Shown: positions 7,202-15,471 of the stretch, in pieces | How positions within the stretch are numbered: the stretch's first letter is position 1 | Layout of the letters: every line of letters begins with the position of its first letter | Assembly (NCBI RefSeq): GCF_003047295.1 | Contig: NZ_PZYZ01000001.1 | Location: forward strand, 620,001-684,000 | Direction: 5' to 3' | Origin: Nocardioides sediminis | GTDB lineage: Bacteria; Actinomycetota; Actinomycetes; Propionibacteriales; Nocardioidaceae | DNA: 64,000 nucleotides | Notes under the pieces: model-generated | The model's database searches: none | The model's input: the letters and a program-made list of their open reading frames with translations, nothing else | What the model was told of the DNA's origin: nothing | Translations under genes and position numbers: made by a program

Positions 7202-9577
7202 GTGCTGTCGGCCGAGCACCGGGTGTCGGTGGCCGACCTGCTGCGCCGACCGGCCCGGACGATCTTCACCCTGTTGACGCTCGCGATCGCGGTGGCGAGC
7301 ATCTCCTTCTTCGCGGTGCCCACACTGATCGACGACGCGATGCAGGACGAGGTCCGCGAGGGCCGGCTGGCCGACGTCGCGGTCGGGATCCGGCCGCTGG
7401 AGCTGTCGGACGCGGACCTCGCAGCGCTGGAGGACGTCCCGGGGGTCGCGGCGGTCGAGCCACGGTCCAGCGTCGACGCCCGCGTGCTCATCGGGGAACG
7501 GCGTGCGCCCGCTCGGGTGATCGGGATCCGTGACTTCGCGGACCAGGACGTCGACGTCGTACGCGTGGAGTCCGGGTCCGCCCCCGGGCCGGGCGAGCTC
7601 ATGGCCGACGTCCAGGACGAGAACACCGGCGTGTACGACGGCGCCGCCGGCGACGACGTGACGCTGGTCGGTGCGGCGGGCGAGCAGGCCGACTTCACCC
7701 TCTCCGGACGTGGGCGCAGCCTGCCGGACGGCGAGCAGGTCCAGGACGAGAAGGTCGTCGTGCTCTACGCACCGGCAGCCACCGTGGCCGCGCTGAGCGG
7801 CGAGCCCGGGTACGGCGGGCTCGCGCTCCGCCTCGACGACACCGACCCCGCGGCGGCCCGGGCGACGGTCGAGCGGGTACGCCGCCAGCTCGAGACCTTC
7901 CCCGGGTTCGAGGGCTTCACCAACCTGCCGGAGATCCGCGCCCCCGGTGACTGGCCGGGCAAGGCCGACACCGAGCAGTTCTCCCAGCTGCTGGGCGTCA
8001 TCACGGTGCTGGCGCTGATCTCCGCGGCGGTCCTGGTCTCCAACACGCTGAGCACCCTCGTCGCGGAGCAGACCCGCGAGATCGGGGTGATGCGCGCCGT
8101 CGGCGCCCGCCGACGGCAGGTCGCGCTGGTCTACCTGCGCACCACGCTGCTGCTGGGGGCGGTCGGCGCGGTGGCGGGGACGCTGCTCGGGATCCTGATG
8201 TCGAGCGCGCTGGCCCGCTACTTCGGCTCGACCTACTGGGCAGTGGACGTCGCCCCGGGCATCGACCCGACGGTCGTCCTCGCCAGCCTCCTGGTCGGGC
8301 TGGTGGCACCTCCACTGGTTGCGCTGCCGGCCATCAGACGGGCGCTCAGCGTCGACCTGCGCGAGGCGCTGGAGGCCACCGGCTCGGCGACCGGCGGGAC
8401 GGACGCGCTCGACCGGGCGCTGCGGCGTACGTCCTTCCTGCCCCGGGTCGTGCAGATCGGGCTGCGGAACGTCGGTCGCCGCAAGCGCCGCAGCCTGGCC
8501 ACCGCGGCCATCGTGGCGCTCGCCGTCGGCAACCTGCTCGCGGTCCTCGCCCTCGCGCAGGGAGCCACCGACAGCACGCGCGCGTCGTGGGGCTCGCACC
8601 TCGAGGACGTGCAGATCACCACCAGCAACCGCGCGCCCTTCGACGACCGGGCCAGGCTCACCATCGTCACCACGCCCGGCGTCGCGGAGGCGGAGCCGGT
8701 GCTCAAGAACACCGTCGACCTCGGTGGCCGCGAGGCGTTCGTCTGGGGGGTGGAGCAGGACCCGCTCCTCGACTACCGCCTGGCCGAGGGACGGTGGTTC
8801 GACGCCGAGGAGGACCGCGACGGCGCCCGGGTGGCCGTGATCGAGCGCAACATCGCCCAGCTCGCCGGCATCGAGGTCGGCGACACCGTGGACCTGGGGA
8901 CCGCCGTCGGTGGAGCCAGCTTCCGCATCATCGGCATCGCCACCAACCAGCAGGAGGACGGGACCGCTCTCTACGTCCCGCTGACCACCACGCGGGACCT
9001 CCTCGACCGGCCCGCCGCGGCCAGCACGTACTGGATCCGGACCGAGTCGCGCGACACCGACCAGGTGGACCGCACCACCTCGCTCCTCGAGGACCGGCTG
9101 GCCGCCCAGGGCTACGAGGTCTCCAGCGAGATCAGGTACGTCGCCGAGCGGGACGAGGTCGCCGCCAACAGCACCCTGACGACCACCATCGCCGTCCTCG
9201 GGTTCCTCATCGTCGCGATGAGCATGGTCGGGCTCGCCAACGCGATCACCACCAACGTGCTCGAACGCACCCGCGAGATCGGCATCCTGCGCAGCATCGG
9301 TGCGCGGGCCCGCGACGTCCGTCGCATCTTCACCACCGAGGGGATCGTGCTGGCGCTCCTCGGGTGGCTCATCGGCATCCCGCTGGGCTACCTGCTCACG
9401 CGCCTGATCGTGCGCCTCGTGTGGGAGATCGTCGACGTGCGCCTCCCCGTGGTCTTCCCGCCCGGCAACGTCCTCGTGGCCCTCGTGGGCACGACCGTCC
9501 TGGCTCTTCTGGTGCTCGTCCTGCCCGTGCGCCGGGCGGTCCGGTTCCGGCCGGGGGACGCGCTGCGCTACGCGTGA
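7202..9577 (+). CDS. ABC transporter permease with two FtsX-like domains
   Basis: This 791-residue membrane protein has an N-terminal segment (TIFTLLTLAIAVASISFFAV), an extracytoplasmic domain, and a three-helix FtsX unit around residues 265-390. A second copy of that whole layout follows, ending with 'VGLANAITTNVLERTREIGILRSIGAR' (quoted loosely) and a final helix pair. The EIGxxRxxGAR coupling motif appears twice, near residues 295 and 695, as expected for a fused MacB-type permease that works as a single polypeptide dimer equivalent. Together with the ATPase at 6470 it probably exports a lipid or peptide or drives a periplasmic-side mechanical process. It starts at GTG. Confidence 0.88.
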   Translation: MLSAEHRVSVADLLRRPARTIFTLLTLAIAVASISFFAVPTLIDDAMQDEVREGRLADVAVGIRPLELSDADLAALEDVPGVAAVEPRSSVDARVLIGERRAPARVIGIRDFADQDVDVVRVESGSAPGPGELMADVQDENTGVYDGAAGDDVTLVGAAGEQADFTLSGRGRSLPDGEQVQDEKVVVLYAPAATVAALSGEPGYGGLALRLDDTDPAAARATVERVRRQLETFPGFEGFTNLPEIRAPGDWPGKADTEQFSQLLGVITVLALISAAVLVSNTLSTLVAEQTREIGVMRAVGARRRQVALVYLRTTLLLGAVGAVAGTLLGILMSSALARYFGSTYWAVDVAPGIDPTVVLASLLVGLVAPPLVALPAIRRALSVDLREALEATGSATGGTDALDRALRRTSFLPRVVQIGLRNVGRRKRRSLATAAIVALAVGNLLAVLALAQGATDSTRASWGSHLEDVQITTSNRAPFDDRARLTIVTTPGVAEAEPVLKNTVDLGGREAFVWGVEQDPLLDYRLAEGRWFDAEEDRDGARVAVIERNIAQLAGIEVGDTVDLGTAVGGASFRIIGIATNQQEDGTALYVPLTTTRDLLDRPAAASTYWIRTESRDTDQVDRTTSLLEDRLAAQGYEVSSEIRYVAERDEVAANSTLTTTIAVLGFLIVAMSMVGLANAITTNVLERTREIGILRSIGARARDVRRIFTTEGIVLALLGWLIGIPLGYLLTRLIVRLVWEIVDVRLPVVFPPGNVLVALVGTTVLALLVLVLPVRRAVRFRPGDALRYA

Positions 9578-9810
9578 AGAACCTCACATCCGGGCCCGTC
9601 TCCCAGCGTGGAGGACCCCGGTCGGGGCCGTTCCCGATTCGACGGACGCTGGAAATGCGTGTTGTGGTGGTAGGGCCGACGGCGGTGCCCTCGACCTGAC
9701 GAGGCGCCTCCCATCGCGAGGTGTTGCACGCCGCGGCCTCGACGCCCGGCAAGGCGGTGTCGCGTCCGAGCGCCCCCGACGGCGCACCGAACGATGTGAG
9801 GTCCTCGCAC

Positions 9811-10653
9811 GTGCGTGCCACGAACCGAACCCTTCTCCCTGCCCGCTCCAGCCGGGTCGCCGCCGGCACCGCCGCGGCCGCCCTGGCGCTCACCCTCGCG
9901 CCCGGCATCGCATCGGCGCAGCCGCAGACCGGTCCCACCGTGACCGACCGCGCCGCGCTGGCCGACGGCCAGGTCGCCGTCCGCATGAAGGTGGCCACCC
10001 AGCCCGCCGTCGAGGTGGCCGTCGAGCCCCAGGCCTGGCCCGGCGAGGTGCTCGAGAGCCACGGCGTCGCCGTGGACGGCAACGACATCGTCCAGGTCGT
10101 CCGCGACGGCCGGAAGGTCGCCGACCGCAAGAAGCGCGTCCGCCACGGCGACACCGTCAAGCTGGTCGCGGTCGAGAAGCAGCGCAAGGCCAAGCGCACC
10201 CGGGTCCGCCCCGGCGTGGTCGAGGTGCCCACCACCAAGCTCGCCCCCGGCCGCCGCAAGGTCGTCCGCCAGGGCAAGGCCGGCATCCGCAAGGTCGAGG
10301 CCGTGCGCACCCTCCACAACGGCAAGCCGGTCAAGTACCGCGTCGTGGGCCGCGAGATGGTCCGCGAGCCCCGCGCCCGCCGCGTGCTCGTCGGGCAGCA
10401 GCCGTGGTCGGTCCCCGGCACCGAGGGCCTCAACTGGGGCGCCCTCGCCCAGTGCGAGTCGGGCGGCAACCCCCGCGCGGTGAACGCGGCGGGCTACTAC
10501 GGCCTCTACCAGTTCGACACCTCCACGTGGCGCAGCGTCGGTGGGTCCGGCATGCCGCACCACGCGTCGGCCGGCGAGCAGACCTACCGCGCCAAGCTGC
10601 TCTACAAGTCCCGCGGCCGCTCCCCGTGGCCGAACTGCGGCCGTCTCCTCTGA
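9811..10653 (+). CDS. Resuscitation-promoting factor-like secreted protein (G5 domain + transglycosylase)
   Basis: From GTG at 9811 (AGG at 9799-9801 as a possible ribosome site) the 280-residue product has a signal peptide ending ASAQPQ. A DUF348-like stretch comes next, then a G5-type domain near residues 165-200. The C-terminal Rpf/transglycosylase domain begins at GLNWGALAQCESGGN, with the catalytic Glu216 in CESGGN, and ends at PWPNCGRLL. Rpf enzymes cleave glycan strands and promote growth resumption. Longer in-frame starts to 9721 would spoil the signal peptide. The 233-bp leader before the gene has a GC-rich hairpin but no match I can see to the c-di-AMP riboswitch common in front of rpf genes. 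Confidence 0.88.
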   Translation: MRATNRTLLPARSSRVAAGTAAAALALTLAPGIASAQPQTGPTVTDRAALADGQVAVRMKVATQPAVEVAVEPQAWPGEVLESHGVAVDGNDIVQVVRDGRKVADRKKRVRHGDTVKLVAVEKQRKAKRTRVRPGVVEVPTTKLAPGRRKVVRQGKAGIRKVEAVRTLHNGKPVKYRVVGREMVREPRARRVLVGQQPWSVPGTEGLNWGALAQCESGGNPRAVNAAGYYGLYQFDTSTWRSVGGSGMPHHASAGEQTYRAKLLYKSRGRSPWPNCGRLL

Positions 10654-10692
10654 CGGTCCAGCACACCGGGTAGCCGGCGCCCGGTCAGGGCG

Positions 10693-11124
10693 TCACCGGC
10701 GCGCGGCCGGCGCGGGGTCGGCGAACCTCCGGAGCAGCCACCACGAGGCGGCGGCGGAGGCGAACGCGACCACCGCGCTGGCCGCGCCCCACGCGTCGGC
10801 GTGCGGGTAGTTCGACGGGTGGTCGATGAACGGCAGCACTCCCACCAGGATGCCCAGCACGGTCAGCGCCATCCACGTCCCGAAGCCGACCGCGGGGGCG
10901 AGCACGACGGCGCCGAGCTCGCGGACGAGCACCCGCAGGGTGGCGTCCTCGGCGGTCCGCACCGCCGTCCGGTAGAGGACGAGCAGCAGGCCGGACGCGG
11001 TCGGCACGAGGAAGGCGAGCGGCCCCGCGACCAGCAGCAGGACGAGCGTCCCGGCGAGGACGCCCGGGACGACCAGGACGGCGAGCGCCAAGGTGACTCC
11101 GGCGGAGGGCAGGGGAGAGGCCAT
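10693..11124 (-). CDS. Small integral membrane protein of unknown function
   Basis: The 143-residue product has about four hydrophobic segments: LALAVLVVPGVLAGTLVLLL, an adjacent LAFLVPTASGLLLVLY, WMALTVLGILVGVLPFI and a last one around residues 113-131. It ends in a basic tail. I recognise no family. Coding is supported by hydrophobic periodicity and actinobacterial codon bias on this strand, and by the absence of a better reading on the other strand. It is convergent with the Rpf-like gene and lies downstream of DUF2332 on the same strand. Confidence 0.6.
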   Translation of the reverse strand: MASPLPSAGVTLALAVLVVPGVLAGTLVLLLVAGPLAFLVPTASGLLLVLYRTAVRTAEDATLRVLVRELGAVVLAPAVGFGTWMALTVLGILVGVLPFIDHPSNYPHADAWGAASAVVAFASAAASWWLLRRFADPAPAARR

Positions 11125-11194
11125 GCCGTGATCGTCAGGGGCCGGGAGTCGTCCCGTGCAGAGCTTTCGTACTCAGATCGCCGGCGCCGGGGAG

Positions 11195-12292
11195 TCAGTC
11201 CTCGGCCAGCCAGGACAGCACCCGGCCCTGCGACCAGCAGCGTCCCACGGCCTCGGCCCGCAGGCGGGCGTGCTCCAGCACCGCCACGCCGATGACGCTG
11301 TGCCCGGAGGCGTGGCGGTCGCCCATCGTCGGGACCGCCGGCGCGACGCCGACGCCCTCGACCGAGACCCACGCGACGGTGCGGCCGGCCGCCGCCTCGT
11401 CGAGCCGGTGCAGGAAGCGCAGCCGTCGCTCGAGCGGGAGGTGCGAGAGCGTCCACGTCGTGGAGACCACGGGCAGCGCGTCCCGGGGGACCCGGGCGAG
11501 GGCGTCCGGCAGCACCTCGAGCACGTCGCCCCGCAGGAGCACCGGCGGGTCGCTCGCCGCGAGGGCCATCTCGGCGTCGAGCAGCGCCATCGGCCCCGGT
11601 TGGTCCGGGTGGAGGCAGGCGCGCAACCAGCGGGCCTCCTCCGGATCGGTCACGTCGACCGGGTCGAGGTCGACCCCCACCCGGGCCACGACGGGCGGCA
11701 GCGCCAGCGCAGGGACGGGACGGTCGCCGACGACGGAGGCGGCCACCTGCACGGGGGACGACACGTCGCCCACCGTGGCCCCCGGTCCGTAGTCGATGCC
11801 GACCCGGTCGACGACGAGGCTGAGCCCGGCCGAGCAGCCGACGTCGACCAGCCCGACCGCGTCCGCGCCGACGCGGCGGGCCGCTTCGGCCACGGCCGGG
11901 TGCAGGACGGTGTGGCGTCCCGCCTCGTGCGCCCGCACGGGGCGTCGTACGGCGCCGGCCACGACGGCGCCGGTCATGCCGAGCAGCGTGTCGACCGCCG
12001 CGCTCACGGCGGCGTCGTGGTCGCCCAGGGCGTACGCGGCTGCGAGCGTCGGCGCCCGCCCGGCGAGGGCGAGGTCGTGCAGCGCCGCCAGGATCACGGC
12101 CGGGTGCCGCTTGCGCGCCGGCGCGGACTCGACGGCGCGCAGCGCCACGTCCGACTCGCTCAGCGCGAGCGCGATGCGGGCGTGGAGCGGCGATGTCCCG
12201 CTCGCCTCGACGTCGCCGAACCGCCGGTAGACCTCCGCGAGCGTACGACGCCCCTCGGTCGGAGCGGGGCGGCCTGACGCGGGTCCGGACAC
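11195..12292 (-). CDS. DUF2332 family protein
   Basis: The 365-residue protein has the DUF2332 layout: an N-terminal helical part (YRRFGDVEASGTSPLHARIA), a motif around GLVDVGCSAGLSLVVDRV resembling a nucleotide or SAM binding loop, and a C-terminal VVSTTWTLSHLPLERRLRF. Known members lack an assigned function; the GxSxGL loop hints at a Rossmann-like, perhaps methyltransferase-related fold. The GTG at 12292 is chosen because the sequence upstream loses family character. The next gene on the strand ends 41 bp upstream, so the two may be cotranscribed. Confidence 0.8.
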   Translation of the reverse strand: MSGPASGRPAPTEGRRTLAEVYRRFGDVEASGTSPLHARIALALSESDVALRAVESAPARKRHPAVILAALHDLALAGRAPTLAAAYALGDHDAAVSAAVDTLLGMTGAVVAGAVRRPVRAHEAGRHTVLHPAVAEAARRVGADAVGLVDVGCSAGLSLVVDRVGIDYGPGATVGDVSSPVQVAASVVGDRPVPALALPPVVARVGVDLDPVDVTDPEEARWLRACLHPDQPGPMALLDAEMALAASDPPVLLRGDVLEVLPDALARVPRDALPVVSTTWTLSHLPLERRLRFLHRLDEAAAGRTVAWVSVEGVGVAPAVPTMGDRHASGHSVIGVAVLEHARLRAEAVGRCWSQGRVLSWLAED

Positions 12293-12333
12293 GGTCCCGA
12301 CCCTAGTCGCGCGGCCCGTCGGCCGGCAGCAGC

Positions 12334-12954
12334 TCAGGCCCCGCCGTCGTGGTTGCGGCGCCGCGTCTCCCAGGCCTTCTTCGCGGCCCGGCTGCGGCGC
12401 TGGCGGGCACGCTCCTCGTCGAGGCGCGCGCGTTCGGCGGCCCGCTCCGCGCGTCGTACGGCGTTCTCCTCGCGTCGGCGCTCGGCCTCGACGACCGCCG
12501 CCGAGCGCACCGGCCACACGTAGGGCAGGTCGTCGGGCACGTCGGGGAACAGCGATCGGTAGTGCTCGGGGTCCTTGCGGACCAGGGCCGAGCGGTGGCT
12601 GAGCAGCAGGTCCTCGCCCTCGAGCCACGGCGGCAGCGCGCCGGCCTCCGCCAGCTCGGCCTGGCTGCGGATCGACCCGACCCCGGCCGCCCGCAGGTCG
12701 GTCGCGATGGTGGCGGCGCACGTGTCGCCGTACCCCCGCTCGGTCCACACTGCGCAGCAGACGATGCCGTAGCGCCCCAGGGCCTCCTCGTGGCCCTTCC
12801 ACATCAGCGCGGCCGGGTGGTTGGCCCAGCCGTAGCCCGGCACGGTGAGCGCCCGGACGACCTGGATGGCCTCCACGCGCTGCTTGCCCAGCCGCTTGGT
12901 GTCCAGGGCGCGCGCGGACCGCTCGAAGTCGGCGTACGGGAGGAAGGTCTGCAT
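12334..12954 (-). CDS. MSMEG_6728 family / endonuclease V-like pyrimidine dimer glycosylase homologue
   Basis: The 206-residue protein begins MQTFLPYADFERSARALDTK followed by RLGKQRVEAIQVV and GYGWANHPAALMW, the pattern of the T4 endonuclease V-like pyrimidine-dimer glycosylase family in actinobacteria. The C-terminal 60 residues are a charged Arg/Glu/Ala helix, probably a nucleic acid-binding or linker extension. A DNA repair role is inferred from family membership only. It is divergent from the HIT gene at 12990 with only 35 bp between them, so the two promoters must share that space. Confidence 0.75.
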   Translation of the reverse strand: MQTFLPYADFERSARALDTKRLGKQRVEAIQVVRALTVPGYGWANHPAALMWKGHEEALGRYGIVCCAVWTERGYGDTCAATIATDLRAAGVGSIRSQAELAEAGALPPWLEGEDLLLSHRSALVRKDPEHYRSLFPDVPDDLPYVWPVRSAAVVEAERRREENAVRRAERAAERARLDEERARQRRSRAAKKAWETRRRNHDGGA

Positions 12955-12989
12955 CCCCGCCAGCCTAGGCAGCCGCTACTGTCCGCGAC

Positions 12990-13403
12990 ATGGCTGAGTG
13001 CGCGTTCTGCGGGATCGTCTCGGGGGAGATCCAGGCCCACGTCGTGCTCGACGACGGCGCGTTCGTCGGCTTCCTCGACGCCCGGCCGGTGTTCAAGGGC
13101 CACGTGCTGCTGGTCCCGCGCGAGCACGTCGAGACGCTGCCCGACCTGCCGGCCGGGCTGCGTGAAGGCTTCCTCGCCGCCGCGCAGCAGCTCGCCGTTG
13201 CGGTCAAGGAGGCCCTGGGTGCCCAGGGGTCCTTCGTGGCGATGAACAACACGGTCAGCCAGTCGGTGCCGCACCTGCACATGCACGTCGTGCCGCGCAC
13301 CAAGGGCGACGGGCTGCGGGGCTTCTTCTGGCCGCGGACGAAGTACGCCGACGGCGAGGCCGCCGAGTACGCCGCTCGCCTGCGCGCCGTGCTGGACTCC
13401 TAG
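12990..13403 (+). CDS. HIT family nucleotide hydrolase/transferase
   Basis: The 137-residue protein carries the N-terminal CAFCGIVSGEIQ with a Cys pair like zinc-binding HIT proteins, and the histidine triad HLHMHVVP near residue 92. Members hydrolyse nucleoside phosphoramidates or dinucleoside polyphosphates. The length is normal for a bacterial HIT protein. It stands alone, divergent from the repair-like gene upstream. Confidence 0.92.
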   Translation: MAECAFCGIVSGEIQAHVVLDDGAFVGFLDARPVFKGHVLLVPREHVETLPDLPAGLREGFLAAAQQLAVAVKEALGAQGSFVAMNNTVSQSVPHLHMHVVPRTKGDGLRGFFWPRTKYADGEAAEYAARLRAVLDS

Positions 13404-13601
13404 CCGAGCGGTCGCCCCTGTCGTACGCCGTCGTGCGCCGCGACCACCGGCCGCGGGGCCGTGGGCGGTCGCAGTGCACCGATGACTGCAAGGGCCCACA
13501 GCCGCGCCCCGACGCACCCCGGTCGCGCGCGCGGGCACTAGGGTCGGCCGCGCGCGTCCCCGACGCGCCACAGCCCACCGGACATCACAAGGAGTCACCT
13601 C

Positions 13602-14369
13602 ATGGGTCGCTATGACGGACGCGTCGCAGTCATCACGGGAGCCGCGCGCGGCATCGGGTTCGGGACGGCGCAGCGCTTCGCCGCCGAGGGCGCCAGCGTG
13701 GCGATCCTCGACCTCGACGAGGCCAGCGCCCAAGAGGCGGCCGCGCGCATCGAGACGATCGGCGACGCCAGGGCCATCGGCGTCGGCTGCGACGTCGCCG
13801 ACGGCGCCGCCGCCGAGGCCGCCGTGCAGCGGGTCGTCGACGAGCTCGGCGGCATCCACGTGCTGGTCAACAACGCCGGCATCACGCGCGACAACCTGCT
13901 CTTCAAGATGACCGAGGAGGACTGGGACCTCGTGATGAATGTGCACCTCAAGGGCGCCTTCAACATGACCAAGGCCGCCCAGAAGCACTTCGTCGAGCAG
14001 CGCTACGGCAAGATCCTCAACCTCTCCAGCGTCTCCGCGCTCGGCAACCGCGGCCAGGCCAACTACTCCGCGGCCAAGATGGGCGTGCAGGGCTTCACCC
14101 GCACGCTGGGCATCGAGCTCGGCCCGTTCGGCATCAACGCCAACGCCATCGCACCGGGCTTCATCGCCACCGAGATGACCGACGCCACCGCCGCGCGCGT
14201 GAAGATGAGCGTCGAGGACTTCCGCGCCGCGGCCGCCGAGGCCAACCCCGTCAAGCGGGTCGGATTCCCCGAGGACATCGCCGCCGCAGCGGCGTTCCTG
14301 TGCAGCGACGAGGCGTCGTACATCACGGGCCAGACGCTCTACGTGGACGGCGGCGCCAAGCTGGGCTGA
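13602..14369 (+). CDS. Short-chain dehydrogenase/reductase, 3-oxoacyl-ACP reductase type
   Basis: The 255-residue SDR has TGAARGIG (NAD(P)-binding), NNAGITRDN, and the catalytic Ser-Tyr-Lys set in LSSVSALGNRGQANYSAAK, plus the FabG-like end ITGQTLYVDGG. It resembles FabG-type acyl-thioester reductases. It is not in a fatty-acid cluster, so a role in polyhydroxyalkanoate or beta-oxidation side reactions is equally possible, and I give no gene symbol. AAGGAG at 13589-13594 supports the ATG. The 198-bp leader holds no other gene I can support. A strong terminator follows at 14457. Confidence 0.9.
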   Translation: MGRYDGRVAVITGAARGIGFGTAQRFAAEGASVAILDLDEASAQEAAARIETIGDARAIGVGCDVADGAAAEAAVQRVVDELGGIHVLVNNAGITRDNLLFKMTEEDWDLVMNVHLKGAFNMTKAAQKHFVEQRYGKILNLSSVSALGNRGQANYSAAKMGVQGFTRTLGIELGPFGINANAIAPGFIATEMTDATAARVKMSVEDFRAAAAEANPVKRVGFPEDIAAAAAFLCSDEASYITGQTLYVDGGAKLG

Positions 14370-14456
14370 GAGCGCCCCGACGCACGCCGACACGCCGTAC
14401 GACACGGCCGACGGGGGAGACGTTCGTCACGCCGAGCCGGTCCGCGCCCGCCTGAG

Positions 14457-14486
14457 ACGCCCCCGGGAACCCTCCCGGGGGCGTTC
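14457..14486 (+). terminator. Intrinsic terminator after the SDR gene
   Basis: ACGCCCCCGGG (14457-14467) and CCCGGGGGCGT (14474-14484) form a perfect 11-bp stem with a six-base loop, followed by TCGG. It separates the SDR transcript from the riboswitch-controlled NlpC/P60 gene. Confidence 0.75.
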
Positions 14487-14590
14487 GGCGTGTTTGGACA
14501 TTGCGAGCAGGTGAACCTACGGTGATCGACGGTCGCCGTGCCCTTCCCGTGTGGGCGCGGAGCATCACAACCCAACAACCACCCCCGGGC

Positions 14591-14765
14591 AACGCCGAGT
14601 CCTGCCCGCCCAGGGGTGGACCCCCGAGACACGACTCATCGGGCAGGAGTGGGGGACCCACAGGTTCCACCGCCGGACCGGACGACCGGACCGGCTAGGG
14701 GTGAAGCCACCGAGAGGTGGCAGGGCACTTTCCAGCTCCAACCCGACAGCTCACCTCACAGGCGT
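14591..14765 (+). promoter_or_regulatory. Cyclic di-AMP (ydaO/yuaA-type) riboswitch
   Basis: The leader carries the ydaO pattern in order: AACGCCGAGTCCTGCCCG pairing with CGGGCAGGAG, the purine-rich GTGGGGGACCCAC, then GGGGTGAAGCC with GGCAGGGCAC. The conserved 3' block CAACCCGACAGCTCACCTCA comes next, closed by AGGCGT pairing back to ACGCC. Such RNAs bind c-di-AMP and usually act as OFF switches for wall-remodelling and osmolyte genes. In actinobacteria they sit in front of NlpC/P60 and Rpf genes, exactly as here (the ATG is 16 bp downstream). Regulation is thus probably by early termination or occlusion of the ribosome site. Confidence 0.88.
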
Positions 14766-14781
14766 GGGAAAGGACTTCACC

Positions 14782-15351
14782 ATGCCCGCGATCCGTCGCG
14801 TCGCGCGTTCCTGCGCGCTCAGCACCATCAGTCTCGCCGTCGCCGCCACCGCCACCGTCGGTGTCTCGCTCGCCGCGGCCCCCGCCCAGGCCGACGACCG
14901 GGAGGCCGTGGCGCTCAACGAGAAGCAGTTCAGCAAGGTCAAGAAGAAGGACGCCGAGCGCCGCAAGTCGGCCGCTCGCAGGGAGTCCAGCCGCTTCGAG
15001 TCGGCCGTGTCGGTCGCGCTCGCCCAGCGTGGGGACCCGTACTCCTACGGCGCCTCCGGTCCCAACGCCTTCGACTGCTCCGGACTCATCCAGTACAGCT
15101 TCGGCCGGGCCGGCATCCAGGTGCCCCGTACGTCGAGCGCGCAGGCCGGCGCGACGCGTCGCATCGCCAAGAGCGACATGCGTCCCGGCGACCTGATGTT
15201 CTTCAGCGATGGTGGCGGCGTCTACCACGCCGGCATCTTCGTGCGCTGGGACGACGGGCGTGCCGTCATGGTCCACTCGCCCAGCACCGGCCGCAGCGTG
15301 TCCGTGGCCAGCCCGTGGACGGACAGCTGGTTCGCCGGCACCCTGCGCTGA
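14782..15351 (+). CDS. Secreted NlpC/P60 peptidoglycan endopeptidase
   Basis: From ATG at 14782 (GGGAAAGGA 9 bp upstream) the 189-residue product has a signal peptide ending PAQADD, a basic helical linker, and an NlpC/P60 domain. The catalytic set is Cys99 (FDCSGLIQY), His149 (YHAGIF) and His165 (VHSPSTG). It should cleave gamma-D-Glu-mDAP or similar links in peptidoglycan stem peptides outside the cell. Control by a c-di-AMP riboswitch ties its expression to turgor or wall status. Longer in-frame starts upstream fall within the riboswitch and are rejected. Confidence 0.93.
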   Translation: MPAIRRVARSCALSTISLAVAATATVGVSLAAAPAQADDREAVALNEKQFSKVKKKDAERRKSAARRESSRFESAVSVALAQRGDPYSYGASGPNAFDCSGLIQYSFGRAGIQVPRTSSAQAGATRRIAKSDMRPGDLMFFSDGGGVYHAGIFVRWDDGRAVMVHSPSTGRSVSVASPWTDSWFAGTLR

Positions 15352-15387
15352 CGCGCTGCTCGTCACACCGCGTCCCGTCTCGTGTGT

Positions 15388-15419
15388 GGCGCGCCTTCCC
15401 GTCCCCGGGAGGGCGCGCC
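15388..15419 (+). terminator. Intrinsic terminator after the NlpC/P60 gene
   Basis: GGCGCGCCTTCCC (15388-15400) pairs with GGGAGGGCGCGCC (15407-15419), a 13-bp stem with one T-G wobble and a six-base loop, 36 bp after the stop codon. GTCACACTT follows. Confidence 0.65.
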
Positions 15420-15471
15420 GTCACACTTGACGGCGTTCGACCTGCTCCACACCCCCGATCGGAGTTCCCCC

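Noticed and set aside
9578..9810. Possible c-di-AMP riboswitch in front of the Rpf-like gene
   Set aside because: Such riboswitches are common there in actinobacteria, but I could not find the conserved CGACAGCT-type block or the closing arms in this leader.
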